Shown here: positions 1 through 7,930 of the stretch, one piece after another | Layout of the letters: the number at the start of each line of letters is the position of its first letter | Numbering within the stretch: the stretch's first letter is position 1 | Assembly (NCBI GenBank): GCA_015057635.1 | Contig: SVEB01000114.1 | Span: 1 to 38,742 of the forward strand | Direction of reading: 5' to 3' | Length of the DNA stretch: 38,742 nucleotides | From: Lachnospiraceae bacterium | GTDB taxonomy: Bacteria; Bacillota; Clostridia; Lachnospirales; Lachnospiraceae | Notes under the pieces: model-generated | What the model was told of the DNA's origin: nothing | Databases searched by the model: none | Seen by the model: the letters and a program-made list of their open reading frames with translations, nothing else | Position numbers and translations under genes: made by a program

Positions 1-298
1 CATTAAACCTTACCTCCCTTACGTAGACTGCCGTCCCGAAGCCACCGGTGGTTTTGCTGCCACCTACTACGACTATGCCCTTCAGGTAGAAATCCCGTCT
101 GACTGTATGGATCTAATCCCTCCATCCAAGCGAGATGCTCTAATCCATGTCCTTAAACAGGACCCAAGGCCATCCTACCAAAATGATCCATCCCGTATTT
201 ACGGCATGGAATTCGCCGGCCTGGAAGTAAAATTTTACGTCCAGGGCACAACCTTAACCGTCCATTCAATCGAGCCTGTGGCGGATACTTTACGTTAA
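1..298 (+). CDS. trmO: TrmO (TsaA/YaeB) tRNA methyltransferase, C-terminal part
   Basis: The reading frame is open from base 2 to a TAA at 296-298, so the 5' end lies outside the window. The visible 98 residues begin IKPYLPYVD, which matches the end of the TrmO catalytic barrel (usual form VLDIKPYLPY). The C-terminal domain follows, with QDPRPSYQNDPSRIYGMEF and VKFYVQGTTLTV, close to the family's DPRPAY...YGM...V pattern. TrmO uses S-adenosylmethionine to N6-methylate t6A37 in certain ANN-decoding tRNAs. The first internal ATG (107) is not a plausible start because the homologous sequence continues upstream of it. The assignment rests on remembered family motifs and the fragment is short. Confidence 0.75.
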   Translation, partial: IKPYLPYVDCRPEATGGFAATYYDYALQVEIPSDCMDLIPPSKRDALIHVLKQDPRPSYQNDPSRIYGMEFAGLEVKFYVQGTTLTVHSIEPVADTLR

Positions 299-385
299 TC
301 GAATAATCCAAAAATCATCCGACTCTTCAACAGCGTTCCAACACGTATCGAAGCGCCAAATCGCTAGCAAATAAGCACAAAGCAA

Positions 386-440
386 GGCAGGAGGAGACAA
401 GAGGGAGCTAAGTCTTGGCTCCCTCTTGTCTCCTCCTGCC
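386..440. terminator. Perfect 23-bp hairpin between convergent genes
   Basis: A 23-bp arm at 386-408 is exactly complementary to 418-440, with a 9-nt loop. It lies between the stop of trmO (plus strand) and the stop of the minus-strand gene at 456-998, so it is well placed to end transcription from both sides. Neither side has a clean T-run, so it may work mainly as a structure that pauses polymerase or protects 3' ends. Confidence 0.6.
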
Positions 441-455
441 CGTACGTCTGCCTCT

Positions 456-998
456 CTACTTCAGGTTTTTTTTTCCCGCTTCAAACAGTGAGGTGAGCTC
501 TTTATTTCCGATGCCGAACTGGAACTGCATGGAGTCGGTTCCGAAAGACTTCACTGCCTTACATTTGATCAGAGTCTGTCCTTTCAGGTGGCATTCGGAA
601 GCAGCGTTTGTCTCCGCTTCTGCATCCGTTCTGGCTTTCAATGTAAGAGTTGTATAAACAAGCTTGTCCTGTCTGTTTTTTACCTTGCAGACCATAACAT
701 AAAGGCGTTCCTCCATAATAGCAGGTTTTGCCTGTTCTGCCTCTTTTTCAGCAGTTCTTGCTTTATCCGTAACGTCAAGCTGCTGATCCGCAGTCTGTAA
801 TCCGTTTAAAGTACCAAGAGTATACGCTAATTCCACCATTCTTTTTACTTTTGGATCGCGGATTCCCTGAAAAGCTTTCGCTTTTAACGTTGTAATCGCC
901 AGTTCTTCTCCGGTGAAAGGAGAGGGGCCATTATTCTTTGCAGCAAACTTCTCCATATCATACTGACGTCTTATTTTATCATTTTTCCAAACATACAT
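456..998 (-). CDS. Hypothetical protein, 180 aa
   Basis: I do not recognise this protein. It is soluble-looking, with no signal peptide or membrane segment. A helical N-terminal half (to about residue 95) includes an A/E/K-rich stretch around residues 78-92. The C-terminal half has strand-like segments (ERLYVMVCKVKN, KLVYTTLTLKART). The start at 998 is supported by AGAAAGGA about 11 nt upstream and a TATAAT-type -10 element further up. It is the last gene of a minus-strand pair behind gltS, but with its own promoter candidate it need not be co-transcribed. No function is proposed. Confidence 0.7.
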   Translation of the reverse strand: MYVWKNDKIRRQYDMEKFAAKNNGPSPFTGEELAITTLKAKAFQGIRDPKVKRMVELAYTLGTLNGLQTADQQLDVTDKARTAEKEAEQAKPAIMEERLYVMVCKVKNRQDKLVYTTLTLKARTDAEAETNAASECHLKGQTLIKCKAVKSFGTDSMQFQFGIGNKELTSLFEAGKKNLK

Positions 999-1033
999 AT
1001 TGTAATACGTCCTTTCTTACTAGCATTTTCTAT

Positions 1034-1042
1034 ATTATACCA
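1034..1042 (-). promoter_or_regulatory. Extended -10 promoter for the 180-aa protein
   Basis: Read on the minus strand, this is TGGTATAAT: a perfect -10 hexamer with the TGn extension. It lies about 35 nt upstream of the start codon at 998. No good -35 hexamer is present at 16-18 bp, as is common for extended -10 promoters. Confidence 0.55.
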
Positions 1043-1068
1043 CACACTGCAAGAAAAGGAACGAGGTC

Positions 1069-2271
1069 CTATCCGATAAAGTTAATGAAAATCGTGATGA
1101 TTCCGGAGTTTACGAAGTCGATAAAGAGGCCGCCTACGATTGGAACAACAAAGTATGGAGTTGGAACAAAGCCATAACGGTTTGTAAGTTCATCCATGTT
1201 GGCAATCGCATTTGGAGTGGCACCCATACCGAAACCGCAGGTCGCGGAAGCAAAAACAGCCGCTTCGTAGTTCTTGCCCATAACACGGTAAGTGATGAAA
1301 TAAGCAAAGAATCCAACTAATATAACCTGTGCGATCAGCATGATCATAAGTGGGAGTGCTAAGTCGAACAGCTGCCATAATTTAAGACCCATTAAGGCCA
1401 TTGTAAGGAAGAATGAAAGGCTGAGTCCGCCTAATGTTTCAATCTCTTTTTCTACCAGTTCTTTTCCTGTGAAGTCATAAATGTTTCGTATAATAGCAGC
1501 GACTAACATTGCACCAATATAAGAAGGGAAGGTTAATTCCAGCGCTTCAATCCAGGAAGAGAGAATCGATCCAAGTCCCATTGCGATGAACAGGAAGCAT
1601 GCGCCATTCATCAATCGTTTGAAGGAGAGGATATTATGATTTTCTTCATTAAAATCACCTACTTCATCCGGCTGCACTTCTGAATTCTCATCGTGAATGG
1701 TGCGGAGCTTATGATTCTGAATCAGACCTTTTGCAACAAGCCCTCCGACAATACTGCCCATGATCAGGCCAAATGTAGCAGATGCAACGGAAACAGTGGT
1801 AGCACCCTGAATTCCCAGATCTTCTAAAATAGGTCCAAAGGAACCGGCTGTCCCATGACCTCCGACCATCGGGATAGAAGCGGTGCAAAGTCCTAAAAGA
1901 GGTGTCAGTCCAAACACAGAAGCGAGTGAGACACCAACTGTATTCTGTAAAATTACAAGCACCATTGCAAGTGCTAAGAAGGAAATAACTTTAATACCGC
2001 CTTGTTTTAGTACTTTAAAGCTGGCTGTAAAGCCAATGCTTGTAAAGAAGGCAGTCATAAATAGATTTTGTAAAGAGGTGTCTAAAGAAATTGTGATCTT
2101 ACCTGTCAGATGAAAAACCAGCATAAGCAGAGAGAAGACCATACCGCCCGCAACAGATGGGGGTATGCAGTATTTTTTTACGAATGGAAATTTGGCTCGA
2201 ATGTATTTGCCTAAATAAAATACAAGGGAGACCAATGCCATTGTTTTGTAGACATCTAAATTAAATTCCAT
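1069..2271 (-). CDS. gltS: Sodium/glutamate symporter GltS
   Basis: This is a 400-residue polytopic membrane protein of the GltS (ESS) family, which imports L-glutamate with Na+. The N-terminus after the chosen start reads EFNLDVYKTMALVSLVFYLG, followed by KKYCIPPSVAGGM, the typical first-helix and reentrant-loop region. SIPMVGGHGTAGSFG and the C-terminal CGFGMGATPNAIANM with VVPIVGGLFIDF are family hallmark segments in the two repeat halves. The frame is open 45 codons further upstream, but that extension is not family-like. ATG 2271 gives the normal length of about 400 aa and has AAAGGATGG upstream. It is divergent from the yfcC-type gene. Confidence 0.9.
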   Translation of the reverse strand: MEFNLDVYKTMALVSLVFYLGKYIRAKFPFVKKYCIPPSVAGGMVFSLLMLVFHLTGKITISLDTSLQNLFMTAFFTSIGFTASFKVLKQGGIKVISFLALAMVLVILQNTVGVSLASVFGLTPLLGLCTASIPMVGGHGTAGSFGPILEDLGIQGATTVSVASATFGLIMGSIVGGLVAKGLIQNHKLRTIHDENSEVQPDEVGDFNEENHNILSFKRLMNGACFLFIAMGLGSILSSWIEALELTFPSYIGAMLVAAIIRNIYDFTGKELVEKEIETLGGLSLSFFLTMALMGLKLWQLFDLALPLMIMLIAQVILVGFFAYFITYRVMGKNYEAAVFASATCGFGMGATPNAIANMDELTNRYGFVPTPYFVVPIVGGLFIDFVNSGIITIFINFIG

Positions 2272-2316
2272 AAATGTGATGTACCATCCTTTATCATTGG
2301 GTGTCCGGTAGCATCT

Positions 2317-2345
2317 ATAGTATGGGATAAAAAATAAATTGTAAA
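2317..2345 (-). promoter_or_regulatory. gltS promoter
   Basis: On the minus strand there is a TTTACA -35 (2340-2345) and a TACTAT -10 (2317-2322) with a 17-bp spacer, about 45 nt upstream of the gltS start codon. Confidence 0.6.
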
Positions 2346-2465
2346 GAAAAATTGTGCATAATAATTTATATTTCCTAGAAACTATTAGAAAGTAATAGCA
2401 AAACAAGGAAAGAATCGCATTTCCAAGGAAAAAACATCAAATAAAAGGAGAAAAAGAGAAAAAAT

Positions 2466-3962
2466 ATGAAGAAAAAGTTATCGTTTCCATCTGCCTTCAC
2501 TGTGCTCTTCCTTGTGCTGATTTTGTCTGCCGGATTAACCTATATTATTCCGGCCGGAGGCTATGCGAAGATTCTTTATGATCAGCAGAGTAATACATTC
2601 ACAGAAACATTTCCAGATGGGACACAGACGGTATTGGAGGGAAACCAAGAGACATTAGACAGTCTTGGTGTGGCTAATGACATCAGTAAATTCGCGGATG
2701 GAAGCATCAGCAAGGCGGTAGCTGTTCCGGGGACTTATGAGAGAATCAGCCAAAATCCTCAGGGGATTAGAGAGATTTTATTAGCTCCGATCAATGGTGT
2801 ATATGATAGCATCGGTATTATTTTATTCGTATTTATGATTGGCGGCGTGATCGGCGTCATCAACGAAAGTGGTGCGATTAATGCGGGAATCGCAGCATTG
2901 TCAAAGGCGACAAAAGGCAATGAGTATATTCTGATTATATTTGTCACCTTCTTAATCGGTCTTGGCGGAACGACATTTGGTCTCGCAGAGGAGACCATTG
3001 CCTTTTACCCAATTTTAATACCAGTTTACTTAGCGGCAGGATATGATGCGATGGTGTGTATCGGTGCCATTTATTTAGGATCTTCCATCGGCACCATGTT
3101 TTCCACAACCAATCCATTTTCCGTTGTAATTGGTTCCAATGCGGCCGGCATCAGCTTTACCGAAGGCATTATCTATCGTCTGATCGGGCTTGTCGCAGGA
3201 CTTGTGATCGTGACTTTGTATGTTATTAATTATGCGAACCGCGTCAAAAAGGATCCGACCAAATCTCTTATCTACGATATGAGGGACGAAGCGCATGAGC
3301 CGATTCCGGTGGACGGCGAGGCGGTCCCATTTACCGGAAGAAGAATCTTGATCTTGGTGATCTTTGTATTAAGCTTTGCCTTAATGATCTTTGGCGTATC
3401 GAGCCTTGGCTGGTGGTTTGAGGAAATGACGGCGCTGTTTTTAGTCTCCGGCATTTTGATCGGATTTATCGCAGGAGTTGGGGAAAAGAAATTTGTAAAT
3501 ACATTTATCGCAGGTGCCGCAGACTTAATGGGTGTTGCACTTGTAATTGGCATTGCCAGAAGCATTAACAGTATTTTGGAGAACGGTCTGATTTCGGATA
3601 CAATCTTATACAGCCTTTCTAATTTCGTTTCCGGCATGAGTCCAAATCTGTTCGTCATCATTATGATGTTCGTATTTATGATCTTAGGGTTCTTTATCGC
3701 ATCTTCCTCTGGACTTGCCACTCTGTCTATTCCAATTATGGCTCCGCTTGCGGATGCAGTTGGCGTTCCACGAGATGTGATCATTACGGCTTTTATATTT
3801 GGACAGGGTCTGATGTCCATTATCACACCGACCGGTTTAATCTTAGCAAGTCTTGAGATGGTGAATGTGACTTATAATAAGTGGCTTAAGTTTGTTCTTC
3901 CATTGCTCGGCATTATGGCAGTGCTGGCGATTGGGGTTCTTTTATTGGAGGTAAATTTGTAA
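2466..3962 (+). CDS. YfcC family (DcuC-superfamily) membrane transporter
   Basis: This 498-residue protein has about 12 hydrophobic segments. An N-terminal helix (FTVLFLVLILSAGLTYIIPAGGY) is followed by an extracytoplasmic region of roughly 85 residues before the next membrane segments, as is typical of YfcC and arginine/ornithine-type carriers in the C4-dicarboxylate anaerobic carrier superfamily. GTTFGLAEETIAFYPI and SSIGTMFSTTNPFS are conserved substrate-pathway segments of this family, and TPTGLILASLEM lies near the C-terminus. The start has AAAAGGAG about 16 nt upstream. The substrate cannot be read from sequence; amino acids or peptides are commonly inferred for relatives. Its position opposite gltS suggests an amino-acid transport pair, which is inference. 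Confidence 0.85.
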   Translation: MKKKLSFPSAFTVLFLVLILSAGLTYIIPAGGYAKILYDQQSNTFTETFPDGTQTVLEGNQETLDSLGVANDISKFADGSISKAVAVPGTYERISQNPQGIREILLAPINGVYDSIGIILFVFMIGGVIGVINESGAINAGIAALSKATKGNEYILIIFVTFLIGLGGTTFGLAEETIAFYPILIPVYLAAGYDAMVCIGAIYLGSSIGTMFSTTNPFSVVIGSNAAGISFTEGIIYRLIGLVAGLVIVTLYVINYANRVKKDPTKSLIYDMRDEAHEPIPVDGEAVPFTGRRILILVIFVLSFALMIFGVSSLGWWFEEMTALFLVSGILIGFIAGVGEKKFVNTFIAGAADLMGVALVIGIARSINSILENGLISDTILYSLSNFVSGMSPNLFVIIMMFVFMILGFFIASSSGLATLSIPIMAPLADAVGVPRDVIITAFIFGQGLMSIITPTGLILASLEMVNVTYNKWLKFVLPLLGIMAVLAIGVLLLEVNL

Positions 3963-4021
3963 TTATTTTGACAAAAAAGAAAACATAAAAAAATTACCAT
4001 AAAAATTCTTGCAAAAAAGTG

Positions 4022-4050
4022 TTGACATTAGCTTTTGTTTATTGTAAACT
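4022..4050 (+). promoter_or_regulatory. tRNA-Arg promoter
   Basis: TTGACA (4022-4027), a 17-bp spacer and TAAACT (4045-4050) place the transcription start near 4057, a short distance before the mature tRNA end. Confidence 0.8.
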
Positions 4051-4073
4051 AACTGAGCGACAAACAACCGCAT

Positions 4074-4147
<74 letters not shown>

Positions 4148-4156
4148 GTACTTGCA

Positions 4157-4198
4157 ATCCCTCACTTGATTAGAGATAATCTTGTGGGGGATTTTTTT
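4157..4198 (+). terminator. Rho-independent terminator of tRNA-Arg
   Basis: ATCCCTCAC (4157-4165) pairs with GTGGGGGAT (4183-4191) with one G-T wobble. Further pairing lies inside the loop, and seven T residues follow directly. Confidence 0.85.
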
Positions 4199-4621
4199 AT
4201 GCGCCGGACGCTCAGACTTTGCAGGTGATGTTAGGTTTTGGGGACTGGTGGTATCAGGCATTGCCGGGATGAAGTACGGCTTTGCGTGTGAACACGAGTA
4301 GGCAAGTCTAAAATTAATTGCAAACTTTGAGCTGTTTTTGGCATTAGGGAAAAAATTCTCGCATAATGAATCAAAAAATATTAGGCAAGGCAATAAATAG
4401 TACATAGAACTAAAAAAGTAATAGCACCAACAAAGTAATGGCATAAAGGATGTAACTTGGATAAGGGTGACAAAAAGATAAGGAATTAATAGGGGGATCA
4501 GAATGAATTGCAATGATAGAAGATTATTATTACAATAAGGACAGAATAAGAGCAAGAACGAAGTAGAAATCCATGTCTGGATTTTAGAATGAATAGAATG
4601 GAAAAGGAATGACGGTTTAGT
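4199..4621. other. Non-coding stretch between the tRNA and queG
   Basis: About 420 bases without a supported gene. The minus-strand open frames here run through the tRNA and have no family features. I see no strong promoter or hairpin. The queG promoter should lie in this interval but is not obvious. Confidence 0.5.
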
Positions 4622-5617
4622 ATGGTTAGAGAACAGATTGAGCAGTTCTGCGCATCACTTGGGTTAGATACGGTTGGGTTTATTCCGTGTCGCAAGTTTG
4701 AGGAGCTGCGATCGTTTTATGAGAAAAGAAAGCAAAATGGGCAGGAGAATGAATTTGAGGAAGCGGATATTGAAAAGAGAATTCGTCCTGCTCATTATAT
4801 GGAAGGGGCAAAGACGATTATCAGCATTGCGTTTCCTTACTTTGATGGAGCGCAGAAAGATAACGGGTTTTCGATTTATACAAAGAGAGCGGATTACCAT
4901 AGAGTGGTGAGAGAGTATTTAGATCAGGTGGTTTCCTTTATAGAAGGATTAGGCGGAAAGGGAATGGCATTTGTGGACAGCAATACGCTTCCGGAACGGT
5001 ATTTGGCCTATCTCGCTGGAAATGGATTTATCGGCCGCAACAATATGTTGATTACAAAGCATTATGGGTCATATGTGTTTTTAGGAGAAATTATTACAGA
5101 TCTTGAGATCCGATGTGAAGATACGAGAACATTCGGGGAAATTGCAGATTATAAGGAGTGCGGGGAATGCAGGAGATGTTATGGAGAATGTCCGACGAAG
5201 TCGATCAATCCTGCAAAGATCAGCCCGAATATCTGCCTGTCTTACCTGACACAGAAAAAGGAAATTACGGATCAGGAAATTAGCTTATTAAGGGGTAATG
5301 TATTTGGCTGTGATTTCTGCCAGTTAAAATGTCCATATAATGAAGAGGCAAAAGTAAGTCCGTTAGCAAAGTTTCAGGCATTTGATTTTATGAATGAAGA
5401 ATCAGATGTGTATGCTAAGATGGATAACCGATATTTTAAAGAAAAGATCAATACCACATCCTGCGGCTGGAGAGGCAAGAACGTAATCAAACGAAACGCA
5501 TTAATTCGTCTTGCAAGGGAAGGATACGATCTTACTCCGTATGTGACGGAAGCGGAATACGTAAACAAATATATTGATAGAATTCAGAATATGGGCAAAA
5601 CAGATAACCATTGCTAA
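4622..5617 (+). CDS. queG: QueG-type epoxyqueuosine reductase
   Basis: This 331-residue iron-sulfur, cobalamin-dependent enzyme family performs the last step of queuosine synthesis, reducing epoxyqueuosine to queuosine at the wobble base of GUN-anticodon tRNAs. Visible features include the family core FVDSNTLPERYLAYLAGNGF followed by IGRNNMLITKHYGS and FLGEIITDL. Two ferredoxin-like [4Fe-4S] motifs are CGECRRCYGECP and GCDFCQLKCPYN. The C-terminal CGWRGKNVIKRNAL resembles the family's WRG.N..RNA segment. Length is close to normal for short QueG forms. ATG 4622 has a weak AAAAGGAATGACGG site upstream. A diverged copy of its last 25 codons follows the stop. QueG and closely related paralogues are hard to separate without a search. 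Confidence 0.8.
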   Translation: MVREQIEQFCASLGLDTVGFIPCRKFEELRSFYEKRKQNGQENEFEEADIEKRIRPAHYMEGAKTIISIAFPYFDGAQKDNGFSIYTKRADYHRVVREYLDQVVSFIEGLGGKGMAFVDSNTLPERYLAYLAGNGFIGRNNMLITKHYGSYVFLGEIITDLEIRCEDTRTFGEIADYKECGECRRCYGECPTKSINPAKISPNICLSYLTQKKEITDQEISLLRGNVFGCDFCQLKCPYNEEAKVSPLAKFQAFDFMNEESDVYAKMDNRYFKEKINTTSCGWRGKNVIKRNALIRLAREGYDLTPYVTEAEYVNKYIDRIQNMGKTDNHC

Positions 5618-5627
5618 AAGTAAGCAG

Positions 5628-5705
5628 TATATAATAGAAACGGAATATGTAAACAAATATAGAAATAGAATTAAAGACATGGTGAAAGAGGGTCATCACT
5701 GCTAA
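5628..5705 (+). pseudogene. Diverged duplicate of the queG 3' end
   Basis: Starting 10 bases after the queG stop, this block repeats the last 78 bases of queG (5540-5617) with a period of 88 bp, so it is out of frame with the gene. By hand alignment 56 of 78 bases match. The predicted end YIIETEYVNKY...MVKEGHHC* agrees with YVTEAEYVNKY...MGKTDNHC* at 14 of 25 residues, including the final HC and stop. It has no start codon and is best read as a remnant of a second queG allele or paralogue. Confidence 0.75.
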
Positions 5706-5738
5706 AAGAGAGCGATCAAAGGCTGGTGAAGCAGAAGA

Positions 5739-5829
5739 GACGGTCACGCTAAGAGCGGGCAGGCACTGGACATTGGGAAAGATAACGGTTCAGTGCCTGT
5801 CCGCTCTTAGCGTGACCGTCTTATTTTTT
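5739..5829 (+). terminator. 30-bp-stem terminator before the ATP synthase operon
   Basis: A 30-nt arm at 5739-5768 pairs with 5791-5820 with a single G-T wobble, closed by a 22-nt loop. It is followed by the T-rich tail TTATTTTTTT. It should end queG transcription. Because atpB starts less than 100 bp further on, it could instead act as an attenuator if the atp promoter lay upstream, but no such promoter was seen. Confidence 0.8.
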
Positions 5830-5843
5830 TGCAGAAAAACAGG

Positions 5844-5872
5844 TTGGTGGAAAAAGCATATTTTTGTATGGT
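5844..5872 (+). promoter_or_regulatory. Possible atp operon promoter
   Basis: TTGGTG (5844-5849), a 17-bp spacer and TATGGT (5867-5872) lie directly after the terminator. This is a weak match to consensus, but it is the best candidate between the terminator and atpB. If used, transcription would start near 5880, downstream of the ATG at 5868. Confidence 0.35.
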
Positions 5873-5900
5873 TTGCGGAAAAACTAAGATTAAAGAGTGG

Positions 5901-5909
5901 AAAGGAGGG
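5901..5909 (+). promoter_or_regulatory. Strong ribosome site pointing to a non-AUG atpB start
   Basis: AAAGGAGGG is a near-perfect anti-16S match. The only in-frame codons at normal spacing behind it are ATT (5913) and ATC (5916). The nearest ATG downstream (5940) is 30 nt away. Confidence 0.6.
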
Positions 5910-5915
5910 ATTATT

Positions 5916-6602
5916 ATCGAAAATTTATCCGAAGAGCTGATGGAAGAGCTTACGGTTGAGACTTCATTTACGATACCCATCTTTGGCGGAATCGCGGTTG
6001 CGGAATCCGTTGTAGCGACCTGGGGCATTATGGCGGTACTTTTAGTGGCATCCTTAGTCCTGACAAGAAATCTGCAAGTGCGGAATCTAAGCAAGAAGCA
6101 GCGGATTTTAGAGGTCGGAGTGGACTGGCTGTATCGTTTTTTTGAGGACATTATGGGAAGCCATGGAAGACGTTATATTCCATATTTAAGCGCGGTAGCA
6201 ATCTATCTTGCCATTGCGAATCTGATCGGATTGATTGGCATTAAGCCGCCGACAAAGGATTTAGGCGTGACAGCAGGGTTAGCGCTTATGAGCATCATTC
6301 TGATCGAATATGCCGGAATCCATGAAAAGGGCGTAAAGAACTGGCTGAAAGGATTTGCTGAGCCAATCCCTATTATCGCACCGATCACTGTGCTGGAGGT
6401 CTTTATTAAGCCCTTGTCGCTATGCATGCGTCTGTTTGGAAATGTATTAGGTGCATTTGTTGTAATGGAGCTGATTAAAATAATCGTTCCGATTATTGTC
6501 CCGGTTCCATTCAGTTTTTATTTTGATATCTTTGACGGGCTGATTCAGGCCTATGTATTTGTATTTCTGACGTCCCTTTTCATCCGGGAGATGGTGGAAT
6601 AG
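5916..6602 (+). CDS. atpB: F1Fo ATP synthase subunit a
   Basis: This is the membrane subunit forming the ion half-channels against the c-ring. The C-terminal half has the family core [20 protein letters not shown], with the essential stator arginine (about residue 172 from ATC 5916). Next come [23 protein letters not shown], then [11 protein letters not shown] at the end. [20 protein letters not shown] is typical of clostridial a-subunits. The start is unusual: the best Shine-Dalgarno site sits 7 nt before ATC 5916, giving an N-terminus [12 protein letters not shown] like short clostridial versions. Alternatives are ATG 5868 (weak site), ATG 5940 and TTG 5829 (inside the terminator T-run, unlikely). 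First gene of the operon; no atpI precedes it. Confidence 0.9.
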   Translation: MENLSEELMEELTVETSFTIPIFGGIAVAESVVATWGIMAVLLVASLVLTRNLQVRNLSKKQRILEVGVDWLYRFFEDIMGSHGRRYIPYLSAVAIYLAIANLIGLIGIKPPTKDLGVTAGLALMSIILIEYAGIHEKGVKNWLKGFAEPIPIIAPITVLEVFIKPLSLCMRLFGNVLGAFVVMELIKIIVPIIVPVPFSFYFDIFDGLIQAYVFVFLTSLFIREMVE

Positions 6603-6640
6603 AAATAAAAGAAGATATAGAAAGAGCAAAGGAGAATGAT

Positions 6641-6865
6641 ATGTCAACATTATTAGCAATCGGAGCAGGTATTGCAGTATTAACAGGTATAGGAGCCGGA
6701 ATCGGTATTGGCATCGCGACCGGAAAAGCTGCGGAAGCAATCGCAAGACAGCCCGAGGCGGATGGAAAAATCAGCAAGGCATTGCTGCTTGGATGTGCAT
6801 TAGCAGAGGCAACCGCAATCTATGGTTTCGTTATCGCGCTTTTAGTCATCTTATTCCTAAAGTAA
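6641..6865 (+). CDS. atpE: F1Fo ATP synthase subunit c
   Basis: This 74-residue hairpin membrane protein forms the rotor ring. Helix 1 is glycine-rich ([15 protein letters not shown]), the polar loop is ARQPEA, and helix 2 carries the ion-binding carboxylate Glu56 in [12 protein letters not shown]. Compared with Na+-binding c-subunits, as I remember the Ilyobacter sequence, the glutamine of helix 1 is Ile23 and the serine after the glutamate is Ala57. Proton coupling is therefore more likely. ATG 6641 has AAAGGAGA at good spacing. A 76-bp gap follows before atpF, the longest untranslated gap within the first half of the operon. Confidence 0.95.
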   Translation: MSTLLAIGAGIAVLTGIGAGIGIGIATGKAAEAIARQPEADGKISKALLLGCALAEATAIYGFVIALLVILFLK

Positions 6866-6941
6866 AAATAGGGTTCCGTTATTTTTTTGCCCCAATGCGG
6901 AAACATTTTCTTGTCGGTGCAGAAAAGAAAGGAAGAATACA

Positions 6942-7442
6942 ATGTTACGACTAGACTGGAATATTGTCTTTACGATTATTAATATCCTTGTCCTTTATCT
7001 TATCTTAAAGAAGTTTTTAATGACGCCTGTATTAACTATTATGCAGAAACGTCAGGAGATGGTGGACCAGGAATTTAAGGATGCACAAGTAAAGCAGGAG
7101 ACGGCAGACAACCTTAAGAAGAAGTATGAGGACGGACTGGCAAAGACAAAGGAAGAGAGCGCACGCATTTTAGAGGAGGCCAGACAGAGTGCAAAGGTAC
7201 AGTATGAAGCAAAGGTTAAGAAGGCAGAAGAGGATGCAAGACTTCTTTTAGAGAATGCGAGAGAGAAGGCGGAGAATGAACGGCAGAAGACATTTCGGGA
7301 TTTAGAGTCAGAGATCGGACGACTTGCTATGGCGGCGGCAGATAAAATTATCAAGGAGCGGGCAGGAAAGCAGGCGGATCATTCGCTGTTCAATCAGTTC
7401 CTTGCCAAAGCGGCTGAAATTCATGACACAGACCGCAATTAA
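6942..7442 (+). CDS. atpF: F1Fo ATP synthase subunit b
   Basis: This 166-residue peripheral-stalk subunit has one N-terminal membrane helix (about residues 7-28, NIVFTIINILVLYLILKKFL). A long charged coiled coil (about 35-145) follows, rich in A/E/K with the usual RDLESEIGRLAMAAADKIIKE segment near the end. The start has AAGAAAGGAAG upstream. Its last 20 bases overlap the start of atpH, which suggests translational coupling. Confidence 0.93.
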   Translation: MLRLDWNIVFTIINILVLYLILKKFLMTPVLTIMQKRQEMVDQEFKDAQVKQETADNLKKKYEDGLAKTKEESARILEEARQSAKVQYEAKVKKAEEDARLLLENAREKAENERQKTFRDLESEIGRLAMAAADKIIKERAGKQADHSLFNQFLAKAAEIHDTDRN

Positions 7443-7926
7443 TTATGCCATTGTTCTATTTGAATTAAAAATCCCGAAGAAAGAGATCGTGAAGGCGCAA
7501 AAGATTTATGCCGGAAGCGAGCCGCTAAGAAAAGCATTAACAAATCCGGTCATTTCCAGGAGGGAAAAGCATCGCGTGATTGAGAGAATCTTCCCTGAGT
7601 GCCTGCATTCCTTTTTTAAGGTGTTAAGTGATTATAACAGTGTAGGCCTTGTAGATGAGATATTTTTAGCTTTCGAGGATGTGACAAGAAAAGCGGAAGG
7701 TATTGGTCTTACGACCCTTTATTGCGTGACAGAGCCAGATCAAAAACAGGAAAAGAAGATCCGGGAATTCCTTGAATGGCGGTATCAGGAAAAGGAAATG
7801 GAGATACGGATTGTGAAAAAACAGGAGCTGATTGGAGGATTCGTGATACGCTATCAGGATTATGAGATTGACTGGAGCTTAAAGGGACGAAGAGATCAGT
7901 TAAAGGAAAGGCTAACGAGAAGGTGA
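7423..7926 (+). CDS. atpH: F1Fo ATP synthase subunit delta
   Basis: This 167-residue stalk subunit links F1 to the b dimer. The N-terminal helical domain begins [40 protein letters not shown] is the conserved NPxI-type region, and the C-terminal [22 protein letters not shown] matches the usual end motif (GG..ir..d..iD.S..g.l). ATG 7423 lies inside atpF with no strong ribosome site, so coupled translation is likely. The frame is open upstream, but that part is only atpF read in another frame. Confidence 0.9.
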   Translation: MTQTAINYAIVLFELKIPKKEIVKAQKIYAGSEPLRKALTNPVISRREKHRVIERIFPECLHSFFKVLSDYNSVGLVDEIFLAFEDVTRKAEGIGLTTLYCVTEPDQKQEKKIREFLEWRYQEKEMEIRIVKKQELIGGFVIRYQDYEIDWSLKGRRDQLKERLTRR

Positions 7927-7930
7927 TGAA

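Noticed and set aside
3272..3826. 184-codon minus-strand frame inside the YfcC-type gene
   Set aside because: Antisense shadow of a hydrophobic-helix gene; its composition mirrors the plus-strand codons and it has no start signal.
5829..5915. Longer atpB starting at TTG 5829
   Set aside because: That codon is part of the terminator's T-run, has no ribosome site, and would add 29 residues not seen in the family.
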